11,696 bases of DNA from DAOTVS01 sp034436375 (GCA_034436375.1 DAOTVS010000284.1:1-11696), one strand, 5' to 3'. Shown: positions 1-7,979, counted from the first letter of the stretch. Numbers and translations are program-made. The notes: generated by a model not told the origin, from the letters alone.

Positions 1-288
1 CTGCAGCCCGCCAAATCCCCAGAAAGGCTCCACTCCGGTCGCATGCGAAGCGCGATGCCCGGATGGGATCCGCGCCCCGATGGGTAAGTACGGCTGTAGT
101 GATAGGTGTAACCGATAAAGATCAAGATAGCTCTCGATATCCCGCTCATTGCTGTCGGCGCAAGCCGAGTGGAGATGGAGCACGCTCGCAAGGTGATGGC
201 TTGACGCCTCACCGATAGTGCGATAGAATGCGAGCGGGAAGCGAGGATGGCAAACACTTTGCACGATCGTATATGGCCAGTATAGCAT
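1..288 (-). other. Left-edge stretch with a possible partial minus-strand reading frame
   Basis: Reading leftwards from an ATG at 288-286, one minus frame stays open to the window edge (96 codons) and would continue beyond it. It contains a protein-like stretch (SNERDIESYLDLYRLHLSL, roughly residues 51-69). Against it, third-position GC is only about 60 percent by eye, well below the neighbouring genes; a second minus frame is also open over much of the stretch; and the strong plus-strand promoter at 201-229 lies inside it. If a real gene is here, its start may be further left than 288. No family was recognised. It may be plain intergenic DNA or the 5' end of a divergent gene. Confidence 0.2.
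201..229 (+). promoter_or_regulatory. Sigma70-type promoter of the response regulator gene
   Basis: TTGACG at 201-206 and TAGAAT at 224-229 are separated by 17 nt, a near-consensus housekeeping promoter that would start transcription around 236. The -10 box overlaps the first in-frame ATG (228), so that ATG cannot be the start for this transcript. A second, weaker match (TTGCAC 259-264, 16 nt, TATAGC 281-286) would also leave 345 as the first usable start. Confidence 0.55.
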
Positions 289-344
289 GCCGTCTATCTG
301 CAGACAAGGACTTTTGGCGGACACTGGTAGGGCTTTGGCAGGAC

Positions 345-1598
345 ATGGTGACCTTTCAGGAGTTTGAGCAGGCTCTGCAAGACACATTGCCTCAACTCTA
401 TCATCCGGCCTATCCCGCTCCAGAGGCGCTGCTGGAGCGATTGGGGCACGGCGCTCAGGGGGGCATGGAGGCCATCCGGCCGGCCATTCTGCAGGCCATC
501 GCAAACCTGGAGCCCGCCCCCAATGTTCCCGCCTGTGCGCGCAGCCGGCGCACCTATGAGATCCTCTCCTACCGCTATGTACAAAAGCTCACGCAGGAAG
601 AGACGGCCGAGCGCCTGAGCATCACCCCGCGACATCTGCGCCGAGAGCAGCGGCTGGCGGTGACGGTGCTGGCCAGGCGCCTGTGGGGCGATGATGGCGA
701 CGAGAGAGAGCCGACGCCGGATGACCTGGCAGCAGAGGCTGCCGGCGCCGAGGACGACTCCGATGCCTGGCGCTCGCAGGTGAAGCAGGAGCTCGCCGCG
801 CTGCAAAAGGGCGCTTCGGGCAGCATCGCCAGCGTCGGCGAGGTGCTGCGCAGTGTCGCCGCGCTCGTGCGGCCCCTCCTTTCAGCGCGGGGTATCGCTC
901 TGGATCTGGAGCTGCCCGCAGCGGGGCTCAGTGCGGCCATCCAACCCTCCCAATTGTCGCAGATCCTCGTGACCAGCGTGGCCCGGCTGGCGCGGAGTAT
1001 GCCAGCCGGAAGCATCCGCCTCAGCGCCGCGCCAGAAGGAGCGCGCGTCAAGATCACGGTAACCGGTGACCCGGTCACCGACAGCCTGACCGGTGTGGCC
1101 GATGATTATATCACGGATGAGATGTTGGCCATGCTGGATGGCTCGCTCCAGGTGCAAACGGTTGGCAGCGGCGTCTCCTTGTGCGTCGACCTGCCGGCAG
1201 CCGGGCGCGTGCGGGTGCTCGTTGTGGATGACAATGCCGACCTGGTGCACTTTTACCGGCGCTATGCTCAGGGCACGCGCTATGATATCGTCGATACGGC
1301 AGAGGGGCAGGGCATCTTTGCGACCATCGAAGCCGTTCTGCCTGCAGTCATTGTTCTCGATGTGATGCTCCCCGATGTGGATGGCTGGGAACTGCTGGCC
1401 CAGCTGCATGAGCACCCCCTGACGCGCTCTATCCCGGTGATCATCTGCTCGGTGGTGCGAGAGAAAGAGCTCTCCCTGGCCCTGGGTGCGGCCCTCTATG
1501 TGCCCAAGCCGGTGCGGCGCACCGAATTCCTGCAGGCCCTCGATCGGGTGCTCACGCCGGGTGGGCGAGGAGGCGTGGAATCTCCCGCGAGCACCTGA
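345..1598 (+). CDS. Response regulator: HTH, degenerate ATPase-like domain and C-terminal receiver
   Basis: Probable cytoplasmic DNA-binding response regulator of a two-component system, 417 aa from ATG 345. Residues about 70-111 form a sigma-region-4-like helix-turn-helix (LTQEETAERLSITPRHLRRE). Residues about 166-286 resemble a histidine-kinase ATPase fold by pattern, but the N and G boxes are missing, so ATP binding is unlikely. Residues about 290-404 are a full receiver with acidic pair D295/D296 (LVVDDN), phospho-acceptor D339 (VLDVMLPDVDGW) and K388 (VPKPV). The frame is open from ATG 228 and includes ATG 273, but 228 lies in the -10 box. Start 345 gives MVTFQEFEQAL, a sensible N-terminus, though its ribosome site is weak. 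The 3' end overlaps the convergent kinase gene. That kinase is the likely partner by proximity; the target genes are unknown. Confidence 0.8.
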   Translation: MVTFQEFEQALQDTLPQLYHPAYPAPEALLERLGHGAQGGMEAIRPAILQAIANLEPAPNVPACARSRRTYEILSYRYVQKLTQEETAERLSITPRHLRREQRLAVTVLARRLWGDDGDEREPTPDDLAAEAAGAEDDSDAWRSQVKQELAALQKGASGSIASVGEVLRSVAALVRPLLSARGIALDLELPAAGLSAAIQPSQLSQILVTSVARLARSMPAGSIRLSAAPEGARVKITVTGDPVTDSLTGVADDYITDEMLAMLDGSLQVQTVGSGVSLCVDLPAAGRVRVLVVDDNADLVHFYRRYAQGTRYDIVDTAEGQGIFATIEAVLPAVIVLDVMLPDVDGWELLAQLHEHPLTRSIPVIICSVVREKELSLALGAALYVPKPVRRTEFLQALDRVLTPGGRGGVESPAST

Positions 1599-3723
1599 GC
1601 AACCTGCTGACGGGCAGCCCATCACCCAGGGCCACCAGCAGGACGGGGCTGAGCAAAGGTTGCTCCCTCGCATCCTGAGCCGACACGATAATCACCGGGA
1701 TGTCTCTGATCTCCTCCTCCTGGCTCTTGATGCCCAGGAGCTGCCAGCCGTCGATGTCGGGCAGCACTATGTCGAGTAACACAAGATCAGGCCGGTTGGC
1801 GTGCATGGCGGCCAGCGCCCCCTTGCCCGTCGAAGCCGTCGCAATCTCCAGCGTGGCCTCATGGGCATGGAGCATGCGGCTGAAGAGCTGCACGGCGTCG
1901 GCTTCGTCATCCACGACCAGCACGCGCCTCACCGGCCGGCCGACCTGTTGCAGGGCTTCCCGCAGTGCGGTGTGCGTCACCGGTTTGGGCAGATATGCAA
2001 GCGCCCCGGCCTGCAGGGCAGGCTCGTTTTGGGGCGGCAATGAACAGCCAATGAGGGGCGTATCCGCCACCTTGGCCCGGGCCGCTTCCATCAGCTGCCA
2101 GAGCTCAGGCGCCGAGGGCGCGTTGAGCACCAGCGCCTGCGCCGGGCACTCTTGCAGGGCGGCGACAGCCTCGCCGAGGTCCCGGGTATCCACAAACTCC
2201 AGGTCCTCGGCATAGTGGTCAAACAGGCTGTAGAGGCCGCCGGCCTGGTCACAGATGACCAGGCGCTGTTTCAGAGGGCCGATGGGCAGGTTGGCCTGCT
2301 GAGTGCGCTCGAGCCAGGTCCAGCCCTCTGAGAGCCAGCGCTGCGGGCCGGCTATGGGGGCCAGCGGCGGCGATATGGGCAGCCGGAAGGAGAAAGTGCT
2401 GCCGACCCCTACCTGGCTCTCCAGCCACATGCGCCCCTCGTGCAACTCGACGAACTGCTTGCTGATGCTGAGCCCGAGCCCGCTGCCCTCACCTTTGCGC
2501 CGCAGGGTGCGGGGGCTCTGGTAAAAAGGCTCGAAGATGTGTTCGGCCTCTTCAGGGGCAATGCCGGGGCCTGTGTCATGGACGCTGATCGTCACATTTG
2601 GGCCCTCCTGCCTGGCCTCGATGGTGATCTGTCCCTCTTCAGTATAGCGCGCGGCGTTGCTGAGCAGGTTGAGGATGACCTGGCGAATGCGCGTGCGGTC
2701 GCAATAGACCTGGGGCAGATCCATCGGCACCTGGACCTTCATCTGGAGGTGTTTTTTCTCGAGCAGCGGCCGTACCACCGGCACGGCGCGGTCAATCAGC
2801 TCCACCAGGTTGACCCGCTCCTTGTGCAGGGCCATACGCCCCGCTTCAATCTGGCTGAGGCTGAGCACATCATCGATCATGCTGGCCAGGTGCTCGCAGT
2901 TGCGGTGCACAATGTCCAGATCCTCCAGCAGGGGCGGGGGCAGGGTATCGCCGTAGACTTCCGGGCTTTCCAACAGCAGGTCCGTCAGCCCAATGATCAT
3001 GTTCAGAGGCGTGCGGAATTCGTGGCTCACCCGGGCGACAAAGGCCGCTTTCACTTTCTGCGCCTCCTCCGCCGTCAGGCGCGCGGCCGTGAGCTTTTCA
3101 TTAGTAAAGGCGAGCTGCCGGTTCGCGTGGGCCAGGTCCTCCAGGGCTTGCCTGAGCTCGGCGCGGCGTGCGCGGGCCTCGTCGAGCAGGTTCTGGGCGC
3201 GCTGAAAGTGCTCCCACGACCACCCGGCCAGCTGACGGATGGGCATGTACACCGCAATCATGACGCCGACCATGGACCAGATGGCCGTCAGGCTCACGAG
3301 CAGCTCGGGCTCGCCGACGCCGCTGCCGGCCTGCCCCGTCAACCAGATAAGAAGCGCCGTCTCACCGGCTGCCAGGGCAATCATGGCCGGCACACTGATG
3401 ATGGCCGCAGCCAGGGCGACGGGGATGCCCAGCAGCGCCAGGAAACCGGGCAGGCGCAGCCAGGTGTAGCCCAGCTCAATGAGGGTGGTCAGGGCCAGGA
3501 CGGTAAACCAGCGGCCGGCCAGGGGGAACAGGACGTTGAGGGTCAGGGCAACCAGCCCCAGCGTGTAAAGGATCAGCGCCAGGTCGGTGGCCTTGGAGGG
3601 GTCGGGGAGAATGTCGTGCTCCCAGGTGACCTCGACCGCCAGCGCCAGCATCAGGGCGATGACGAGCAGGGGAGAGACAGTATGCAACTCGGCATCGAAA
3701 CTCGGCGCATTCCGCTTGCTCAT
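1552..3723 (-). CDS. Membrane-bound hybrid sensor histidine kinase with two degenerate receivers
   Basis: Inner-membrane sensor kinase, 723 aa from ATG 3723. Residues 19-162 hold about six hydrophobic segments with little extracellular sequence; about 171-227 is a charged coiled-coil linker. The kinase core follows: H-box SHEFRTP (H234), N-box with N356, G1 HDTGPGI (D383), F-box IFEPFYQ and G2 GEGSGLGLSI (from about 411). Two receiver-like domains come next. The first (about 486-592) has N534 where the phospho-acceptor Asp should be but keeps PKP with K580. The second (about 599 to the end) has D605/D606 and D651 but ends in an unusual tail (SPVLLVALGDGLPVSRLLRCS) without the conserved Lys. 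The open frame extends to 3837, but 3723 is preferred: AGAGGCGG lies upstream at ribosome-site distance and a promoter is seen at 3806-3778. The gene is divergent from the glycosidase operon. The signal sensed is unknown. Confidence 0.88.
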   Translation of the reverse strand: MSKRNAPSFDAELHTVSPLLVIALMLALAVEVTWEHDILPDPSKATDLALILYTLGLVALTLNVLFPLAGRWFTVLALTTLIELGYTWLRLPGFLALLGIPVALAAAIISVPAMIALAAGETALLIWLTGQAGSGVGEPELLVSLTAIWSMVGVMIAVYMPIRQLAGWSWEHFQRAQNLLDEARARRAELRQALEDLAHANRQLAFTNEKLTAARLTAEEAQKVKAAFVARVSHEFRTPLNMIIGLTDLLLESPEVYGDTLPPPLLEDLDIVHRNCEHLASMIDDVLSLSQIEAGRMALHKERVNLVELIDRAVPVVRPLLEKKHLQMKVQVPMDLPQVYCDRTRIRQVILNLLSNAARYTEEGQITIEARQEGPNVTISVHDTGPGIAPEEAEHIFEPFYQSPRTLRRKGEGSGLGLSISKQFVELHEGRMWLESQVGVGSTFSFRLPISPPLAPIAGPQRWLSEGWTWLERTQQANLPIGPLKQRLVICDQAGGLYSLFDHYAEDLEFVDTRDLGEAVAALQECPAQALVLNAPSAPELWQLMEAARAKVADTPLIGCSLPPQNEPALQAGALAYLPKPVTHTALREALQQVGRPVRRVLVVDDEADAVQLFSRMLHAHEATLEIATASTGKGALAAMHANRPDLVLLDIVLPDIDGWQLLGIKSQEEEIRDIPVIIVSAQDAREQPLLSPVLLVALGDGLPVSRLLRCSREIPRLLAHPA

Positions 3724-3777
3724 GGGCAACACCGCCTCTGGGTATGGAAAGTGCGTGCGAGCAATCCTTCGTTGTCC

Positions 3778-3806
3778 AGGATACACAGATTGGGACCGGA
3801 AGACAA
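3778..3806 (-). promoter_or_regulatory. Candidate promoter of the histidine kinase gene
   Basis: Read on the minus strand, TTGTCT (3806-3801) and TATCCT (3783-3778) are separated by 17 nt. Transcription would start near 3771, giving a leader of about 48 nt to the ATG at 3723. This promoter lies inside the longer open frame that reaches 3837, which argues for the shorter protein. Confidence 0.45.
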
Positions 3807-3964
3807 GTTTGCGAATGGAGCGGGCTGCAGAGCTCACTGGCCCGCCCGGGTGGGAGTTGTTTCGCCAGCAACATGCCCCGCCAGGGGAGCGCCTGGCCGT
3901 CTTTCGCCGATCTGGGCCGCCGGGTGCGCCCGCCTCTGGTCAGCCCGGCTAGCCCATCCACGCT

Positions 3965-3979
3965 GGCGTATGATACGCC
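3965..3979. promoter_or_regulatory. Perfect 15-bp palindrome, candidate operator of the glycosidase operon
   Basis: GGCGTAT (3965-3971) and ATACGCC (3973-3979) are exact inverted repeats around a single G. The element sits 37 bp before the GH140 start and includes TATGAT (3969-3974), a possible -10 box, so a bound regulator could block initiation. No convincing -35 lies 16-18 nt upstream, so the promoter part is weak. No regulator family can be named from the site. The same intergenic region (3724-4016) also has a small hairpin, GCCAGG (3880-3885) with CCTGGC (3892-3897), of unknown meaning. Confidence 0.4.
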
Positions 3980-4016
3980 GCTTGGCTTGCTCATCTAGAG
4001 AAATGGGAGGTTTCAC

Positions 4017-5630
4017 ATGCGGTACGCTCAGCAGAACCAGGTAACGGAATGGGCCTACACTTCGGGCAAGGCCTACAGCGACCCCTTTAACGAGGTCGAG
4101 CTGGAGGTCATCTTCACCGAGCCCAACGGGCAGGAGCGGGTTGTCCCTGCCTTTTGGGCAGGGGAGCAGACCTGGCGCGTGCGCTACGCCTCGGACCAGG
4201 TGGGGCTGCACCGCTACCGCACCCGCTGCTCGGACCCGGCCAATGCCGACCTCAACGGCCAGGAGGGGGCGCTAGAGATAGCACCCTATGCCGGTGCCGA
4301 CGCCCTGCGCCGTCACGGCCGCCTGCGCCTGGCCGCCGGCCGCCGGCACCTGGAGCACCAGGATGGCACGCCCTTTTTCTGGCTCGGCGATACCTGGTGG
4401 ATGGGCTTTTGCCGGCGCCTGCCCTGGCCCGCCGGCTTTCAGGAGCTCGTGGCCGACCGCGTGGCCAAGGGCTTTACCCTGATCCAGATCGTGGCCGGCC
4501 TCTACCCCGATATGGAGCCCTTTGACGAGCGCGGCCTGAACGAAGCCGGCTTCCCCTGGGAGCGCGAGTTCGCCCGCATCAACCCCAGCTACTTTGATAT
4601 GGCCGACCTGCGCGTGGCCCACCTGGTGCGGAGCGGCCTCGTGCCCTGCATCGTCGGCTCGTGGGGCTATTTCATGGATTTCGCCGGCCTTGACGCGCTC
4701 AAGAAGCACTGGCGCAACCTGGTGGCTCGCTGGGGCGCCTACCCGGTCGTCTGGTGCGTGGCCGGTGAGGCGCTGATGGACTATTACCTCCAGGGGCAGG
4801 CCGAGGACCGCGAGGCGCGCCGGCGCCGCCTGCAGGCGAGCTGGAGCGAGCTCGTGCGTGCCATCCGCGCTCTCGATCCCTTCCACAACCCCATCACCAT
4901 CCACCCGACCCAGTTCGGCCACGAGCAGGTCGATGACCCCTCACTGCTAGACCTGGATATGCTGCAGACGGGCCACTCGGGCTATCCGAGCCTGGCGCCG
5001 ACCGTGGACATGCTCGAGCGTGCGTTGGCCCACGAGCCCACGCTGCCCGTGCTGGTGGGCGAGGTGAACTATGAGGGGATCATGGAGTCGAGCCGAGAGG
5101 AGATCCAGCGCTTTCTCTTCTGGTCCTGCATGCTCTCCGGCGCCGCCGGGCACACCTATGGGGCCAACGGCATCTGGCAGGTGAACACGAAGGAGCAGCC
5201 CTACGGCGCCTCGCCCCACGGCAGCGCCTGGGGGCATCGCCCCTGGGACGAGGCCTACCGCCTGCCCGGCTCCGGCCAGCTTGGCCTCGGCAAGCGCCTG
5301 CTCGAGCGCTACCCCTGGGCGCGCTTTGCGCCCCACCCCGAATGGGTGGACCCGCATCAGACGCCCCAGGACCGCATCGCCCCCTATGCCGCCGGCATCC
5401 CGGGGCAGGTGCGGATCGTCTATATCCCTGCCGGCAGCAGTTGGGCGGCCTGGGCAGGGCGTATGTACATCAGGGGTCTGGAAGTGGGCCTCTCCTACCG
5501 CGCCCGCTTCTTCGACCCCCGCACCGGCGACGAGTATGACCTCGGCGCCGCCGCTGGGGATGCTGCGGGCGACTATGTTGTGCCCAAGCCGCCCATCTTC
5601 CAGGATTGGGTGCTTATTCTGGAGCGGTAA
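4017..5630 (+). CDS. DUF5060/DUF4038 glycoside hydrolase, GH140 (apiosidase-type) family
   Basis: Probable intracellular glycoside hydrolase, 537 aa. Residues about 1-92 form an N-terminal beta-sandwich of DUF5060 type. Residues about 100-435 are a TIM barrel of the DUF4038/GH140 type, with the characteristic FFWLGDTWWMG (120-130) near its start. Candidate catalytic acids are E251 (VVWCVAGEALMDYY) after a barrel strand and E349 (VLVGEVNYEG); I infer these from position and have not aligned them. Residues about 440-537 resemble the C-terminal putative collagen-binding beta-domain (PF12904-like) often joined to DUF4038. The characterised GH140 member that I recall removes apiose from plant rhamnogalacturonan-II, but DUF4038 proteins are diverse and the substrate here is unproven. 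There is no signal peptide. GGGAGG (4005-4010) lies 6 nt before the ATG. It is the first gene of the operon. Confidence 0.82.
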   Translation: MRYAQQNQVTEWAYTSGKAYSDPFNEVELEVIFTEPNGQERVVPAFWAGEQTWRVRYASDQVGLHRYRTRCSDPANADLNGQEGALEIAPYAGADALRRHGRLRLAAGRRHLEHQDGTPFFWLGDTWWMGFCRRLPWPAGFQELVADRVAKGFTLIQIVAGLYPDMEPFDERGLNEAGFPWEREFARINPSYFDMADLRVAHLVRSGLVPCIVGSWGYFMDFAGLDALKKHWRNLVARWGAYPVVWCVAGEALMDYYLQGQAEDREARRRRLQASWSELVRAIRALDPFHNPITIHPTQFGHEQVDDPSLLDLDMLQTGHSGYPSLAPTVDMLERALAHEPTLPVLVGEVNYEGIMESSREEIQRFLFWSCMLSGAAGHTYGANGIWQVNTKEQPYGASPHGSAWGHRPWDEAYRLPGSGQLGLGKRLLERYPWARFAPHPEWVDPHQTPQDRIAPYAAGIPGQVRIVYIPAGSSWAAWAGRMYIRGLEVGLSYRARFFDPRTGDEYDLGAAAGDAAGDYVVPKPPIFQDWVLILER

Positions 5631-5660
5631 GTCACAAGCTCACGCCGGATGTGCGTTTGG

Positions 5661-5734
5661 CCCTTTCCTTGGGATTGCAGTATCATCCAGAGAGTGCGCC
5701 CTCATACGCACTGATACTGCAAGCCCAAGGAGGG
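5661..5734 (+). promoter_or_regulatory. Long hairpin that would cover the GH2 ribosome-binding site
   Basis: Arms 5667-5685 and 5712-5730 are 19-bp inverted repeats with one mismatch. Inside, GTGCG (5694-5698) pairs with CGCAC (5707-5711), stacking directly on the main stem on the 3' side, with an 8-nt bulge on the 5' side. The Shine-Dalgarno AAGGAGGG (5727-5734) begins within the 3' arm. CCC at 5661-5663 could also pair with GGG at 5732-5734 past a small bulge, closing the whole site. The ATG follows at 5742. No T-run follows the stem, so it does not look like an intrinsic terminator. The inverted repeat is read directly; translational control is inference. Confidence 0.6.
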
Positions 5735-5741
5735 TCCAGTC

Positions 5742-7979
5742 ATGCGGGAGAGAGTCTCACTCAACGGTTGGTGGGATTGGTCCGTGCCCAACGGCCCCAT
5801 AGAGAAAAAGCTGGTGCCCTCATCCTATCGCTGCGTGGGTGAGGCGATCTTTGCACGCCGCTTTGACCTGCCGGACCTGGCTGGCCGGCGCGTTTTCCTC
5901 TGCTTCGAGGGCGTCACCTTTGAGGGACGCGCCACCATCAACGGGCACGAGCTGGGGCGCATGCTCGCCTTTGTGCCTTATGAGTTCGATATTACCCCCT
6001 TCGTTGTCGTTGGCGCCAACAGCCTCTCCGTCGATGTGAAGGATATCCTGGCCCCCTACGGCCCGCTCGTCGGCTGGGAGAGCTATGCGGGGCTCATCCG
6101 CAACGTCTATCTGGAGCTGCGCAGCCCTGCCTACATCGCCGACAGCCAGTGGAGCACGACCCTGGCAGCCGATTACCGCTCTGCCGACTGTGTCCTCAAC
6201 GTGTGGATCGAGGGCGCCGAAACGGGGGGCGATGCGACGGTAGCCTTGACCCTCTCCTACGGTGGCCAGCCGGTCTGTGTGGCAGAGCAGGCGCTCCCTG
6301 CGGCAGCCGGGCGCCGGGCACTGCAGTTCGCCTTCCCGGTCGAGCAGCCGCACCTCTGGTCGCCCGCCGCGCCCAACCTCTATGAGCTGCGCCTGGAGCT
6401 GCGGCAGGGGGGGCAGAGCGTGGATAACCTCAGCCAACAGGTAGGCGTGCGCGAGTTTGCCGTGCGCGGCACCCGCTTTTATCTCAACGGCGAGGATACC
6501 GTCCTGCGCGGGGTCTGCCGGCACGAGCTATGGGGCAGCGACCAGGGCCACACCCTGACCCGCGAGCAGATGGAGCAGGACATGCGCCTGATCAAGGAGC
6601 TGGGCGCCAACTATGTGCGCCTGGTTCACTATCCGCATGACCGCTATATTGTCGAGCTGGCCGACCGCATTGGCCTGATGGTCAGTGAGGAGCCGATGAC
6701 CTGGTGGTCCGATTTCTCGAATCCCACCATCACCGAGGGCGCGCTGGAGGACTTGCGCCGCATCGTCCTGCGCGACCGCAATCACCCGAGCGTGGTCTTT
6801 TGGCTGGCCTGGAACGAGTGCGAGTTCCGGGGCGAGTATCTTGTCCGCGCCAGGCAGATCTGCGCCTCACTCGACCCCTCGCGCCCCGTCTCCGCGGCCA
6901 ACTGCATGCGCCCGCCCGACACGCGTGTAGAATATGCCCGGGCCAGGATGGACTTTTACACTGAGCACCCCTATGGCTCCTACCCGGACCACGTCATCCA
7001 CGGTTACTCCATCGAGCAGATGCTGCAGGTCCTGAACGACAAGCCGGTGCTCTTTACCGAGTGGGGTGGCTTTTGGATGCAGGATAACCCGGCCCTCACC
7101 GAGCAATTCGGTGAGACCTTTATCCACTTTGCGCGGCAACGCTACCCACAGCCGAATCTCGCTGGTTTCAGCTTCTGGGAGTGGGCCGACATGCCCGAGC
7201 CGGTGCGCAACCCGCCGGCCTGCCGTGATGGTATGCTGATCGAGGGCCTGGTCGATGCCTGGCGCCACAAGCGCCCGCTCTACGACACCATGGCTGGCAT
7301 CTTTGCCCGGCTCGACGGCCCCGCGCCCGCCCCACCTGAGCCGCGGCTCACCCTCGGCAGTAGCGCGGCCGCAGGCCACGGCATGCCGCTCGACCTCTCG
7401 GCGCTGATCGCCACGCCAGGGCAGGCGGCGCAGTGGGAGCAGGCCCTGACTCGCGCTCTGGAGCCGCGCAAGCGCTTCCTGCAGAGCCTGCGTGGGCCAC
7501 TCATGCCGCAGGCCATCACGCAGCTTGGCGCCCTGCCCGTCCGCATCGACGCCGGGCGGCCCCTCGTTCTGAGTCAAGAGGTCCCCAGCCTCTCCATCCC
7601 GGTCGGGCTGCCCGCCGCGCAGGTGGTCTTTCTGGGGCAGGTCTCGCTGGTGGGCGGCTATCCCCTGGGCGGGGCCTATGGCGAGGCAGTCGCCCGCTAC
7701 ACCCTCGTCTACGGTGATGGCTCGCAGCAGGAGGTCGTGCTCCACAACGGCCTGGAAATCGCCTCCGCCGGCACCATCTACCTGCACTCGCGCATCGACC
7801 CGCGCGCCGCCCGTGCCCCGCGCGTGCTGCACATCCAGGTCGATCCCGACTGGAAAGAGGCCTACCAGGTGTGTGAGTTCATCGTCGCCGCCGACCCCCG
7901 AAGGCGGCTGGAGCGCATCGAGTTTGCGCTGCTGAACCCGGCCTATGCCCCGCTGCTTTATGGGGTGACCATCGTCTAG
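5742..7979 (+). CDS. Glycoside hydrolase family 2 beta-glycosidase (beta-galactosidase-like)
   Basis: Hydrolyses a beta-linked sugar from the non-reducing end, probably in the cytoplasm since no signal peptide is seen; 745 aa. Domain order is typical of GH2: sugar-binding jelly roll (about 1-130, including FEGVTFEGRATINGHELG), immunoglobulin-like domain (about 131-240), TIM barrel (about 241-525). The acid/base is E359 in FWLAWNE and the nucleophile is E440 in VLFTEWGG. The N-x-K pair that marks beta-glucuronidases is not seen after the nucleophile, so beta-galactosidase or another neutral-sugar activity is likelier. A proline-rich linker (about 526-535) leads to an extra C-terminal part; residues about 600-745 look like a beta-sandwich I cannot assign. 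AAGGAGGG lies 7 nt before the ATG but inside a hairpin. The gap to the preceding GH140 gene is 111 bp. Confidence 0.88.
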   Translation: MRERVSLNGWWDWSVPNGPIEKKLVPSSYRCVGEAIFARRFDLPDLAGRRVFLCFEGVTFEGRATINGHELGRMLAFVPYEFDITPFVVVGANSLSVDVKDILAPYGPLVGWESYAGLIRNVYLELRSPAYIADSQWSTTLAADYRSADCVLNVWIEGAETGGDATVALTLSYGGQPVCVAEQALPAAAGRRALQFAFPVEQPHLWSPAAPNLYELRLELRQGGQSVDNLSQQVGVREFAVRGTRFYLNGEDTVLRGVCRHELWGSDQGHTLTREQMEQDMRLIKELGANYVRLVHYPHDRYIVELADRIGLMVSEEPMTWWSDFSNPTITEGALEDLRRIVLRDRNHPSVVFWLAWNECEFRGEYLVRARQICASLDPSRPVSAANCMRPPDTRVEYARARMDFYTEHPYGSYPDHVIHGYSIEQMLQVLNDKPVLFTEWGGFWMQDNPALTEQFGETFIHFARQRYPQPNLAGFSFWEWADMPEPVRNPPACRDGMLIEGLVDAWRHKRPLYDTMAGIFARLDGPAPAPPEPRLTLGSSAAAGHGMPLDLSALIATPGQAAQWEQALTRALEPRKRFLQSLRGPLMPQAITQLGALPVRIDAGRPLVLSQEVPSLSIPVGLPAAQVVFLGQVSLVGGYPLGGAYGEAVARYTLVYGDGSQQEVVLHNGLEIASAGTIYLHSRIDPRAARAPRVLHIQVDPDWKEAYQVCEFIVAADPRRRLERIEFALLNPAYAPLLYGVTIV

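Noticed and set aside
2440..4044. 534-codon plus-strand open frame opposite the kinase gene
   Set aside because: It lies antisense to a kinase gene with every expected motif; its translation is low-complexity, rich in Q, G, H and R, as expected for the reverse of GC-rich coding DNA.
6867..7832. 321-codon minus-strand open frame within the GH2 gene
   Set aside because: Antisense shadow of a GH2 gene with clear catalytic motifs; no recognisable domain of its own.
5742..7979. Beta-glucuronidase identity for the GH2 enzyme
   Set aside because: The N-x-K motif that recognises the glucuronate carboxylate is not visible after the nucleophile.
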